Source: Centropus unirufus
Lineage: Eukaryota > Chordata > Aves > Cuculiformes > Centropidae
DNA: 64,000 bases
Assembly (NCBI GenBank): GCA_013397695.1
Contig: VYZI01000351.1
Location: 251,057 to 315,056 of the forward strand
Direction: 5' to 3'
The translations under genes and the position numbers were made by a program. The notes under the pieces were generated by a model. That model had not been told where the DNA came from. It saw only the letters and a program-made list of their open reading frames with translations, and did no database searches. Positions 39,601 to 50,710 of this stretch are shown here, in pieces (position 1 is the first letter of the stretch; the number at the start of each line of letters is the position of its first letter).

Positions 39601-41482
39601 ATTTTAGCAATTTCAAACTTTTCTCTGACAGTGTGAAATAAGTGATGCATTTACATGTTTTAAAACAAAGAGAGCTACTTTTGCAGTGAAAATTGTGAAA
39701 TTAATGACATTACTGGTATTTACAGTGCATCCTGGGGTCCTCCCAGTGACAGTACTGGTGTTTCATGGGTTGAACCCCTCAAAGGGATTATACTTTCCTT
39801 GTAAATCATGCTACCTCATCTACTTAATCGCCAACATATTCAAGCAGGTTACACAGCTTAATGCTGGGTATTTAATTCAGAATGACATTAAAATGGCTTA
39901 TATACATAGGCAGCTTAAACACGCCCTCACTGTCTGACTGGGACAGCTGGCAGAACTGTAATTACAGGTTGGAACCTACAGCTTCCTGTACTGGAAATGT
40001 AATAAATGAGTTTTAGGAGATTCTATGCTTGGCTTGCCTTACATTCCTGGCAGCTTTACTATAGTGGTTGGTGCCCATGCTCTGGCCAGGTCCAAAGCCA
40101 GCTCTTCATCCGCAAATTAGAGCTGTCTGTCTCGCTTACAGTGAAGCTCCCTGTGTTATTTTGATAGGCAGCTCTATCTATCATCCTCCCTGAAGCCCTA
40201 CAATCACCGTACAAACCTGTGTACTAGACAAGCTAAAATAGACACAGGTACGGATTTTCCTGTCTCGCTTTGTAAGAACTCTGTGTGTTTTCAGTAGCTG
40301 AGGTGTGGAAACTTCTACCTGTGACTGTACAGGGCAGGCACACTGTTTCAATGAGTTTCTAGGTTAGTGAGCACTTGGCACATGTGGCTTTTTTCAGTGG
40401 TGAGAGCTTGCGGACGGTGCTGTCATGCTCTGCTGTGAGAGGGAGAGTGAGCGTAGTGGCTGTTGGTGTAGCATGGGTGTTTTGTTTTATGTTGTTGCCT
40501 TGTTCATGAAACAGAAATGCTCTGATGAGTAACTTGTATTCTTTCTGGTCCAAATAATTTTGGAGTCTAATAGTATTTCAACAAGAGACACGTAAATGAA
40601 TTCCTGTATACGCTGCAATTCTTAAGGTTGCTTGTTTTCATTTCATCAATAGCGAGGCCTTGCTTGCTTCAAGTGGGGAATTTGATCCCAGTCTTTGGAG
40701 GCTGTTACAGATTTGCCTGATAAATGCAGCTGTATAAATGCAAAGATGTACATAGCAGATTCTGATGTAAGAGGAAAACATTTATATAACAGAAATAAAG
40801 TCTGGATTAATTAGACTGAAGACTGGCTAACTGGCAGTAGTGAATCTCTGTAGTAATCTCTGTTACATTATCAAGTGGTGGCAGGCACAGTGCTGGGATG
40901 AGGATTACACTGATACTGTCCAGCATTTTCCGTGGTAGGAAAGCAAATGGAAAAATATCATACGATAAAGCTCACTTTATGATGTAAAGATTGGTGAAAG
41001 GGTAATTAACAAAGTAGGCAAGGCAGTTACATAAACAGATCTGTATCATTAAGTTGGATCCATTCAAACAAATTACACTTAATGCACATTACAATGCTAT
41101 CATTTTAGAGACAATGAACAGGCAACGCAGCCTTGGGAACGATTTAGAGGTCATAATGGACAAGCAAGTCAACCTGATACAGTAAAAAGCTAATGGAGAA
41201 CAGTGAGAACTGGTTCTAAAAGTACTGAACTCTGTAGAGGCATCATCAGTACCTACTGTGGGATTCTTCCCTCCCAGTGCTGTGATGTGGTCCCTTCACC
41301 CCCATTGTTGCATCCATCCAAAAGCTCTGCAGATCCCTGAACTCTGCAGTGTGTTTCTGTCCTCTCTTCTCAGTGTCCCTCTCATTTTACCACATGCCTG
41401 GGTTGAGTTAATGCCAAAGTCTTGAAGCACAGGCCCACAGAAATTTATTGGTCAGAAAAAGCTACATTAAGCATTTTAAGAG

Positions 41483-42046
41483 ATGCTTGAACTGGACTGT
41501 GACACGAGTCAAGGCTGGAAGTGCTGCCTGCACTGTGGAGCTAAGTCATTTCTTGGGTCACCATTAGGCCTGCACCCCAAAACAAGCTGGGTGGTGGTGG
41601 ATATGGTCCCTTATCAGCCCTCATTAAATTCTAGGCTAATTCTGAAATTTGGAGACTTTAACAGTGGGGGGTTGCAGGGTTTCAAGGCGGCCCCAGCACA
41701 ACATATTTATTGTTTCCAAGGAACGCTTGAGCAGAGAAGGCTGTATGGGTTGATGGCTGGTCCAGGGGAGCCACTGGGCTGCTCACTGCTTGATCTTGGA
41801 GGAGAGGAGAGCAATTTCATATGGGCAATGGCAGGAATGAAACCACGCTGCAAGGCAGGTCTGCCTGAAGGAAGGTGGGTAAGGAGAGGAAGTGGTCCTT
41901 GTCAGTACAAGGAAGCATCGAACAATAAGGGGAGGAGCAGGCTACAGAAATTCCTATTCCCCAAGAGTTTCCTTTTAGCACAAGGTGGGTGTGTCTCCCT
42001 CCAACATAAAACACATCCTAAAATAAACATGCACAATGATTTGTGA
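41483..42046 (+). other. Unexplained 188-codon open frame in FGD5 intron 1
   Basis: An ATG-initiated frame of 187 residues plus stop lies in the same orientation as FGD5. I recognise no domain, signal peptide or family motif. The composition is mixed and rich in G, L, S and K. There is no obvious promoter, and no tell-tale retroposon end or poly-A tail is seen beside it. It could be chance, or a remnant of an old repeat. I do not call it a gene. Confidence 0.15.
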
Positions 42047-43589
42047 ACATACACATTCCTTATGGTGCAAAGTTGTTTTGTGTCCCTTTAGAAGTTACAG
42101 CCAGAACCTTTCAAGGGGCTCAGACGCCAAAGGAAGCAGAAATTCAAGAATAATGAAATTGTTGTGATAAAAAGCAAACTATGCTGCTTTCTTTTCAGGA
42201 ATTGTTTGGGTTATTTTTTAAACAAACTCTTGTTCTCCTCCCACTGCCTCCCCACCCACTGCACCCCTGCCCAAAGAAAAAGAAAAATTGTTTAAGGAGC
42301 CTCGTGAAAGGCAAGACCAACACAGAGAACAGTTAGGAAAAAGCTTTGGAAGGAATCAGGAGTGACCAGTAGTTGGCACAAGTGGCTAAGAGTAGGACAT
42401 CACAGTGCCCGCTATTGCCATGCTATGAACAGGTCACTGGGAGTTCTCTTCCACTGGCAATGTTACTGCAGGGAGCAGAGGGAAAATCTCGATATCACTT
42501 GATTCCTTTTGCTGTAGAAAATTATCACTGGAGAGGAAGTGGGTAACTGTGTTTTATCTATATTTTTAAGTGGATGTCTGCATGGGTATTTTATATTAAG
42601 GAAATTAGTACAGTGCGTTAGTTTATTTCAGATTTGTTTTTAACTTAGATTAAATCTCTCTGGTGTCTCATGATTCTAGAAGGACTACTTTCTGGCTACG
42701 TTGAGATGCCAAATTGTCAGCATCTCCCTGAGTATTGGAAGAAATTTCAGTAAGGTTACGAAGATCAGAAGAAACAGCCTCTTGTACCTTCCAGAGTCTA
42801 ATGAAACAGTATTAGTTCAGTACAACTTCAGTCGGATCAAGATAATAATTAGAAAAAAATCAAATATCAAAACAATCAGAAAATAATTTTTAAATGGTTT
42901 CCATTATTATTTGTTTCTCAGTATGGCACACAGCTATTTTAATTGTCTTCAATCCCAGATGTCAGAAGTTTGCATTCCAAAATACTCAAAATATAATAGC
43001 ATGGTAGCTACACTTCCTGGTATTTGCACCATGATTTAGGACAGGTTTTTGGAAGGACCATGTCCCAAATGGTGTCTCTTGCTGATGTGTGTTGGGCTTG
43101 AAGATTTTGCACGAAGAATTGTTCCTGTCTCTCTCATGGTGAAATAGTTCGTGTGCTTTTCCTTACAACAACAGGCTCTTCTTTTTTCCACTAAAACGTA
43201 TTGATTAAAATTATAAAGATAATTAGGGCGTTCTGACTGATTAACCATGTAATTTCCTATTGATGGCTGGAGTACATTAGAAAGAGCAAAACCCGTCTCT
43301 CATTACCATCTGTAACCATTTGGTGTACTGGCTTCTTCACACCACATATTTCATCTCTTCTAAAATCTCTGGAGGGAGGATCCCTATTGTTGCCTGTTTA
43401 TGCAGCCCTTCAGCATTTCATTTAGTTATTTAAAGAATATTAATTTCAGGACCAAGGCAGCTGGAAATGGCTGTGGCATGAGAACTGTACTGTGAGTAAA
43501 ATGGCCATATATGACTTCATGCATCTCACTTCAATCCAGCTCATTGTCAAGCTGCTCGAATTCCCCTACACATCAGCACCTCCCGAGAA

Positions 43590-44021
43590 GAGCAGCAAGG
43601 CTGGGGAAGGGGCTGGAGAACAAGTCTTATGAGGAACAGCTGAGGGAACTGGGGTTGTTCAGCCTGGAGAAGACGTGGCTGAGGGGAGACCTCATCCCTG
43701 CCTACAGCTGCCTGTAAGGAGGTTGTGGTGAGGTGGGTGTTGGTCCCTCCTCCCAAGTGACAGGGGATAGGACAAGGGGGAATGTCCTCATGGTGCACTA
43801 GGGCAGGGTCAGATTGGACATTAGGAACAAATTCTTCACCGAAAGGGTCATCAGACCCTGGTAGAGGCTGCACAGGAAAGTGGTGGAATCACCATCCCTG
43901 GATGTATTTAAAAGATGGGGAGATGAGGTACTTAAGGATATAGTTTAGTGTTGGACAGGTACAGTTGGGCTTGATGATCTCAGAGGTCTTTTCCAACTTG
44001 GTCATTCTATAATTCTATGAT
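43590..44021 (+). mobile_element. CR1 LINE fragment, 3' end, sense orientation
   Basis: This is the 3' segment of a CR1 in the same orientation as FGD5, within intron 1. It contains 'ggctggagaacaagtcttat', 'gttcagcctggagaag', 'gaggggagacctcatcc' and 'gtgacaggggataggac', and ends 'ttccaacttggtcattctataattctatga'. It is 5'-truncated, mutated in frame and non-coding. It belongs to the same CR1 type as the 10.9-kb copy. Confidence 0.93.
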
Positions 44022-44988
44022 CCACTAGAAAAAGTTTATAGAGTCCCTGGCTGGCCTCGTTTTGCAAGACAATTAACTTTTTTAAAGTTTATTTTGATAT
44101 TCAGAGAAGATTGTGCCTGCAAGGGGCTCTCCTTACATGAGGATAGGGGATCTTTTGCCTAAAGAAAGGGCTGCATAAGCTGTACACTAACACTGGGCTG
44201 AAGTTTAAATCAGTAACTCTCCTCATGTTTTGGGTTGAAGTGTTCCGTTCACTGCATTATAGCTCAGCTGCATAATCAATATAAGGTATTAGCCAGGCTT
44301 TTAGCAAACCATCTTATCCCTCATGATTATAGTGTTTGACAAACACAATGCAACTCCATATTTTGTTACCATGGCAATGGCAGACGGGAAGGCTGGGAGT
44401 CTGGGCACCAAGTGTTCGCTTTGGTTTTGCTGGGTTGATTTAAACCTTGATCTGGTGGCAGAACTAAGTTGGTTCAGAGCTGAAATCCTGCAGACTACAT
44501 GTTGGAATTAACATCATTGCTACAAAGTGCTCATACTGTATTATAAGGACAACAACTATGGCTGAAAGGCATTTCTTTCACTGCAGTGAAACGTCCTTGT
44601 GTCAAAGTGTTCTTACATAACCTCAGGGCAAGCTGACTTCTGGGACAGAATCAGAGGTCTCTAATGTCATTAGTACTTGTGAGTGTGGGAGGTGTAATCC
44701 ATATGTGGGTACCTGTGTGTGATGCACCCTTGGCTCCGCTCTACTGGGCTGCATTTAGTTTAGTTCTGACCTTAAACTGCATTCCCTGAAATAGCTACAG
44801 TGCCACATGGAAGCACAGTGCACATGCTTTGCCCCTTCAGTTCTTCTTTCAGAGTTGAGTGTTCTATTGGCTGGACTCTTCCTGCATTAGCGGTCCCTGG
44901 TAGAAGATAAAACTTGCTGTGGGATCTATTCTGCTGGCTTTAATAAGAAATGAAGATGACTAATCTACCTTTTCTCTCTTTTCTCCAG
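44022..44988 (+). other. Intron 1 end and exon 2 acceptor region
   Basis: Between the CR1 copy and exon 2 there is no further exon or recognisable repeat. The last 35 bases carry the branch-point-like ctaat, a long pyrimidine run and the CAG of the exon 2 acceptor. Confidence 0.65.
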
Positions 44989-47935
44989 AAATCACAAAGC
45001 CACCACTAGCACCGAAACCAAAGATTGTCGGTCATCTTTCTCCAGTACCTGTCTCCAAATTTTCTCCGTCACTGCCAAGGGCTGATATTCTTCATAGCCC
45101 AAACTCTATGTCTAGAGGTCCCAAACCACCTATTGCTCCCAAGCCAAAATTGTCAGCTGACACTGAGGGCAAATCCAGTGTTTACACCAACAATAACCTA
45201 AATAAATGCTCAAATGGGAAACTGGTGTGTCTTGATGGAGAGCTGTATGAAGGAAACCAATGCAATGCTGATTGCCCAGAATCTGAGGCAGACAATGAAT
45301 ACATTGTGGTTCCTGAAGCTCAGCTGAGCAGCAAAGACTGTGATGACTTGGAACTTGAACATGATCAGAACCCAGATTCCTCTGTGGAAAATGAAGTCTG
45401 GGAAACTTCAGAAGAGGTAGAGAAGGAAGAGGATAACATTGCTGATGAGGAGGATACTGGTAATCAAGAGGTCACCAAAGATGAGCACCATGACTCTACA
45501 GATACCGCTGAACCAGTGGAACCAGACTCTGAAGGAGCAAGCAGAGACTGTGACCAGTCCGAAGCACTTTGTGAGGAGTCCTCAGAGGCCCCTGATGGGG
45601 ACAATGATGCTTCCACGAATGTAGATGAAGATGAGGATGGTGTAGGTGATTGTAGTGAAACCAAAAATGAGGAGGAAACTTCTGATAACCTGGAGCTGGT
45701 TATGGATAATAGTGATGGTAAGACTGATGGTGATAACACTTTGAACAGAGATGAGGAACTAATGGGTGATATGTGTAAAGATACCATTGCAATGCCACTA
45801 CCTACAGATGAATCAGTCCCAGGTTGTGAGAAGGCAGGGCAGGAGGATGAACAGCCTGAGGATTCGGAAGCAGAGATAGATGGGTGTCTAGCACATTATG
45901 AGGACAACAGTGTGCATGCAGAGCTTGATTTGAACATGGAAGGGGAGTTACAAAGCAATGACTGTGCAAGCTCTGAGATGCTCCCCAGTGACGCCAATGA
46001 AGAAACAGTGTCTGGCTTAGAACCATGTGAAGATGAACCCAGTGCTGAAAACGGTTTAGAAGAGTCCATTGATCAAGCAGCGGCTGAAGATGAGGGAGCA
46101 GACCCAGATGAGCACGATAATACAAACTCAGGAGATGCCAGTGATGACTGCCAGATCACTGGGAGGAACGATGAGGAGTTGACATCAGAAGTAGCCTGTG
46201 ATGCAAGCGAAGACTCTGGGAAAGAGGAGGAAGAAACTGTGAATGCAGAGAATATGGACGATGGCTGTCAAATTGTTCCTTATGACAATGAATGTGGTGA
46301 GGAAATACCCATGGAACATTCAGATGAGACTCTTCAAACAGAAGAGGCCTCTCTGGATGAAGATGGTGTGACCTCTGATAGTCTACCTGCAAGTGCAGGG
46401 ATGGAGCCAGAACCGGAAGAGGTGACTGTTGAAGAGCATAGTGAAAGTATTGTAGAAACCCTTAAGTCAGATGAGTTGCAACTTGAAGATAATGAGGGGG
46501 AAGCAGACAACCTCAGCAACAGTGTCCCAACTCCACCTCAACAGGTCCCACTTGAGGAAGAGTTAGAAGTCAGTAAGCATGGGGAAATAAATGTGGAATG
46601 TGGGACCAAACATGTCTTGCATGAAAATCTAACAGTCCCAGAAGTGGTCATTGTGCCTGAAGAATCAGAGGAAAGAGAAACCAACAGAGATTCCCTAGAT
46701 GACCCTTATGTGCTGCCTGCAGAGAATGAAATTGCTCCTGATGGACAGAATGATTTAGGAGCTGATCACAGTAAAAGGGATGAATTAGGCACAGATGGTG
46801 AGAACAACTTGCTTCCCATTGATCGCAAAAGCATCGTCACTAGATCGCGGTCGCTCTCTGGGAAAATGCCAGGCTACGTCCCAGAAACAGTCCCAGAAGA
46901 AACTGGACCTGAAACTGATTTTTCATCTTCCCGCAATGGCTCTGGGACAGAAAATTTAAGCAATAATTTATTTTCAGTAGAAGGAAAACCAACAGAAGCC
47001 AACAGGTCGTTACCAACCAAGTCAAGGCGTTTCATTTTATATCCTCGATCATATTCTGTTGAAGGGAGAGAGTTACCTGTCTCTGTCTACAGAGACAGTG
47101 ATAGCTGCCTCCTGGATGATGGTAGAATAAAAAGGACAGAAGACAACTTGTCTTTGCCTTGTGTCAATGGTTCCTCAGGTAGTTTTTCCCAGAGAAATCA
47201 TCTTTCACCATGTGGCATGTCTACTCCATCCTCAGTTGTTGATATACCACCTCCTTTTGAACTCGCCTACATCACCAAAAAGCCAATCACTAAAAGTTCC
47301 CCTTCACTTTTGATAGAGAATGATTCTCCTGATAAGTATTCCAAGAAAAAGAAATCTTCCTTTAAGAGGTTCCTCACTCTAAAATTCAAGAAGAAAACTG
47401 AAAGTAAAGTCCATGTGGATGTTAATGTTTCCTCCTCAAGGTCCTCATCAGAGTCCAGCTATCATGGGCCTCCGAGGCTGATGGAGCTGGACAGGAGAAG
47501 CCTAAGTAGTTCACCTCAACTAAAATCGCACGTAGGGAAGTTCCGCGCATCTGAGTCTCCCTCAGCTGTTCTTTTCTATAAGGATGGTAAAAGAAAAGGA
47601 ACACCCAAGTCCTTCAGCAGGAGCGTGTCAAGAGTGGAGTCCTTCGAGGACCGGTCCAGACCTCCTTTCATGCCACTGCCATTAACAAAACCAAGGTCCA
47701 TCTCTTTTCCCAATGCTGATACGTCCGACTATGAGAACATTCCTGCTATGAACTCTGACTATGAAAACATACAAATTCCTCCTCGAAGATCCACCAGAGC
47801 AGGAACTTTCACTGAGTTTTTTGAAGATCCCAGCAGGGCATTATCTGCTGCTAACGAGAACGACGGCTATGTGGATATGAGCAGCTTCACTGGCTTTGAG
47901 AACAAGCAGCAAACCACAGACCAGGAACCCGAAAG
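44989..47935 (+). CDS. FGD5: FGD5 large exon 2: N-terminal regulatory half of a CDC42 guanine-nucleotide exchange factor
   Basis: FGD5 is a Rho-family GEF of the FGD (facio-genital dysplasia) group that activates CDC42 and is noted for endothelial and vascular roles. This 2,947-nt exon encodes most of residues 5-986. Numbering from the exon 1 Met, residues 1-44 are an N-terminal extension with KPPLAPKPK. Met45 begins MSRGPKPPIAPKPKLS, which matches the usual mammalian FGD5 start. A YIVVP motif lies near 108, and a long Glu/Asp-rich disordered region spans about 100-612, including CQIVPYDNEC near 430. Conserved blocks follow: GYVPETVPEETGPE, LYPRSYSVEGRELPVSVY, GSFSQRNHL and VDIPPPFELAYITKKPITKS. 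A polybasic patch (KKKKSSFKRFLTLKFKKK) lies near 790-808, two DYENI motifs at Tyr919 and Tyr929, and NDGYVDM at Tyr965. The donor is AAAG|GTACTG at 47,936. The frame continues 11 codons into the intron before a stop. The DH, PH, FYVE and PH domains are not in the window. Confidence 0.96.
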
Positions 47936-47969
47936 GTACTGTAACAAATTCTTGTGTAAGCCCTGCTAG
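47936..47969 (+). other. Possible intron-retention tail of FGD5 (11 residues and stop)
   Basis: If the exon 2 donor is not used, translation runs on through 11 codons (RYCNKFLCKPC, the first one split across the donor) to TAG at 47,967-47,969. A polyadenylation-type AATAAA follows at 48,361. The tail shows no similarity to FGD5, whose coding sequence should splice here, so the full-length protein does not include it. Whether a short isoform is made cannot be told from sequence. Confidence 0.35.
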
Positions 47970-48360
47970 CCTTGGCCTCCCCTGCTAGGTACCATAGGCA
48001 GATCCTCCATGTTGCTTGGCTTATGCTTCCTCTCAGGAAATGCTTACAGGAAAGATTGGAAGAATACAAGATAAGCCTTTATCAGTGAACAAAAAGACAC
48101 CAAAGTAACTTTTTACCTTGTAAATGTGTTCTGGCAAGCCCAGTGGATCTGGATCCTATGGTTTACGGGCGCAAACCAAAGAACATTTAAAAGTGCTTGG
48201 TTTATCCAACGTGTAATTTTTGTGGCTGAAGGGGGGTGGGGACTGCCTGCTTTGTTCTTAGTAAGAAAGGTTTCTGTCTTCTTGATGGAATGAAAGGAGC
48301 CTGTTTGCTGGAAGGGGTCCTGTTTCATTTTTTTCATTCCTGTCAGTTTCTCAAAGCAAC

Positions 48361-48366
48361 AATAAA
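48361..48366 (+). terminator. Candidate intronic polyadenylation signal (AATAAA)
   Basis: This canonical AATAAA lies 392 nt after the in-frame stop that follows the unspliced exon 2. It could end a short FGD5 transcript. AATAAA is common by chance in AT-rich DNA, so this is weak on its own. Confidence 0.25.
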
Positions 48367-49091
48367 TATATAATTTATCTTTCAAAGTACATCAGTTAAG
48401 TATAGACTAGAAAAACCCAAATCATGAACTAGTCAGACTAGACAATTAATTTTAAAAGTTGCTTTAAAGCCTATCATTATGGACCTTTGACAGACTTGCT
48501 GATTTATAAATGAATTAAATGGCTCTGTCTGAAATCATATGAATTGCTAACATTAATAACAATCTTTCATCCTATTCCATTAGATTATTTGCAAACAAGA
48601 AAATGTCCTTTTCATAGTTGCATGGGAGTACTGCACTCCAGACCTCTGAATGTGCATCTCTTGTCCAATTATAGCACCCAAGAAGTGGGGTGCAGAGGTG
48701 AAAATATGAGTGTTTTCCATTAAGTTCCTGTTAAACAGGCAACGTGAAAACAAGGTGCAAAGCAAAGGAATGAGAAGGAACGTCTTGAATGCAGTTGCCT
48801 TTTGTTAGAGCTGTGTGAAAAAGATAAACATCTTAAAAATGAGGTTTTCATGTCCATTTCATCCACAATTCTCCTTCTAGAGAGTTAATACTCCTGTTTC
48901 TTTGCAACATTTTATTTTTCCTGGTCCCTCCCTATCCCTATGAATGGAACAAACCGTGGACATTTCACACTTCCCTGTTCCGAGATTTCAGACTTGGGAG
49001 GTGAAAGAACTTTTCCTTATAACTGCTGGATGAGTCGTGCAAACCATTTCCTAGACAAGACTGGTGCACAGTGCTTTGTCATTCAGAGAGA

Positions 49092-49297
49092 ACCATAGAA
49101 TGGGTTGGATTGGAAGGAAACTTAAAGCTCATCCAGTTCCAACCCCCTGCCATGGGACCCGCCCTGCCGGACCAGGCTGCTCAAGGCCCCATCCAACCTG
49201 GCCTTGAACACTTCCAGGGCGGGGACATCCACAGCTTCCCTGGGCAACCTGTGCCAATGCCTCACCACCCTTGAGAAGGGTTTCTTCCTAATGTTTA
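49092..49297 (-). mobile_element. CR1 LINE fragment, antisense
   Basis: On the plus strand it starts with the inverted CR1 terminus 'accatagaatgggttggattggaagg'. It continues 'ccagttccaaccccctgcca', 'accaggctgctcaaggcccc', 'ccaacctggccttgaacact' and 'gggtttcttcctaatgt'. This is the 3' 200 bp of the 'gtttgggctggaagg' CR1 type, in antisense orientation within FGD5 intron 2. Confidence 0.95.
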
Positions 49298-50098
49298 GAG
49301 AGAGGGGAGAATTGCCAGGCTGGGGGAAGTGAGTGTGACATGGGGAAAGAAATGGCATCAGCACTTGAGCTGTGGATCCAGAAGCTGCAGGGCCTGGCAC
49401 ACAGCCAGGGGTTTAGCTCTTTGGAGACATTGACTGTCTACAGTGTTGGGAGCCCCAGTGGTGCTGACACAGGGACGTGGTGGAGTACAGTGTGGCTCCA
49501 GAATGCACATGGCCACCTCCCTGGAGCAGTGTTCCACAGGAGCCATGGAGCCTGCTGGTCTGTTAGTTGCTCTGCACTGGGCCCAGCGCACCGACGTTTG
49601 CTCTTGGAAAAGCTGCCCAGTTCTTTGTGTCCATGAAACGCCACCCATTTTAGGTCGCTCTTGAAGAACCGAGTTAAAAATATTAAAACTACGTCAATTG
49701 CTGTGACTCGGGCCCATTTCTGAACTTCCTGTGGAAGCCTGTTGTTTCACAGGGAGAGCCAATCCAAACTGGTTCAGGAAGTCTCAAGGTCAAGGCGTGA
49801 ACATAATTTTTCAGTCTGCTGCTTGTTGTGCTTGCAGTTTTTGCTGTTGGGGGAGAAATGAAGGCAAGGTTCCTGAACAACTCCTTTATCAAGATAACCA
49901 GGGTGGAGGGGAAGAGCATCAGGCAGACAGCAATACGCATACATTGCTGCTGAGAGGGCGATTATTTGCTGTTTGGCAGGATGTTTTGGACAAAGACACG
50001 CCTGGAAAGCTTGGATGAAATGCAGATGGGTGACACACATTCAGGGGCATTGTGTAGTCAGAGAAGCAGTGTATGGTCTAATCCTAAAGCAAAGCAAA
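49298..50098. other. Intron 2 spacer between two CR1 fragments
   Basis: No exon is recognised. Overlapping open frames of up to about 98 codons occur on both strands at 49,340-50,040 without family motifs. The sequence is fairly GC-rich and could be older repeat material, but I cannot identify it. Confidence 0.5.
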
Positions 50099-50710
50099 TT
50101 CATAGAATCACCAGGTTAGAAAAGACCTTTGAGATCATGAAGTCCAGCCATACCTGTCCACCATTAATCCATATTCCTTAGCACCTCATCTCTCCGTCTT
50201 TTAAATACATCCAGGGATGGGGACTCCACCAGCTCCATGTGCAGCCTCTGCCAGGGCCTGGTGACCCTTTTGGTGAAGATTTTTTTTTTTCCCACTGTCC
50301 AATCTGACCCTGCCCTGGCACAGCATGAGGCCATTCCCCCTCATCCTATCTCCTGTCACTTGGAAGAAGAGACCAGCACCCATCTCACCACCACCTCCTT
50401 TCAGGCAGCTGTAGGCACTGATAAGGTCTCCCCTCAGTTTCCTCTTCTCCAGGCTGAACAACCCCAGCTCCCTCAGCTGTTCCTCATAACTCTTGTTCTC
50501 CAGCCCCTTCCCCAGCTCTGTTCCCCTTCTCTGGATGCTCCAGGACCTCAATGTCCTCCTTGTAGTGAAGGACCCAGAATTGAACACAGGATTCGAGGTG
50601 CAGCCACACCAGTGCTGAGTACGGGGACAGAGTCACCTCCTGGCCCTGCTGGCCACGCTGTTTCTGATACAGGCCAAGATGCCATTGACCTTCTTGGCCA
50701 GCTGGGCACA
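50099..50710 (-). mobile_element. CR1 LINE fragment, antisense, longest copy here
   Basis: The plus strand begins with the inverted terminus 'attcatagaatcaccaggtt'. It runs through 'cctgtcacttgg', 'ctcttctccaggctgaac', 'ctcagctgttcctcata' and 'ggccacgctgtttctga' to about 'cttggccagctgggcaca'. It is about 610 bp of the CR1 3' region, including the C-terminal part of the old ORF2, and is 5'-truncated. A T-run interrupts it near 50,281. The 174-codon plus-strand frame from 50,237 is an antisense artefact of this element. Confidence 0.95.

Larger units (their letters stand above)
36028..44988 (+). other. FGD5: FGD5 intron 1
   Basis: This 8,961-nt intron starts with 'gtaagtgcgg' at the exon 1 donor. 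It ends with a strong acceptor: a branch-like 'tgactaatc' near 44,956, a pyrimidine tract (cttttctctcttttctc) and CAG at 44,986-44,988. It contains the downstream half of the CpG island, a GC-rich 51-bp minisatellite, one sense CR1 fragment (about 43,590-44,021) and an unexplained 188-codon open frame at 41,483-42,046 that I do not regard as a gene. Otherwise I see no exon in it. Confidence 0.78.

Noticed and set aside
41483..42046. 188-codon open frame in FGD5 intron 1 as a possible nested gene.
   Set aside because: No recognisable domain, promoter, splice context or retroposition hallmark. Frames of this length occur by chance in 64 kb of moderate GC DNA. Listed only as unexplained.
45464..47604. 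Several antisense frames of 60-107 codons opposite FGD5 exon 2.
   Set aside because: They are shadows of the strongly biased acidic coding strand, giving Ser/Leu/His-rich antisense frames. No independent evidence.
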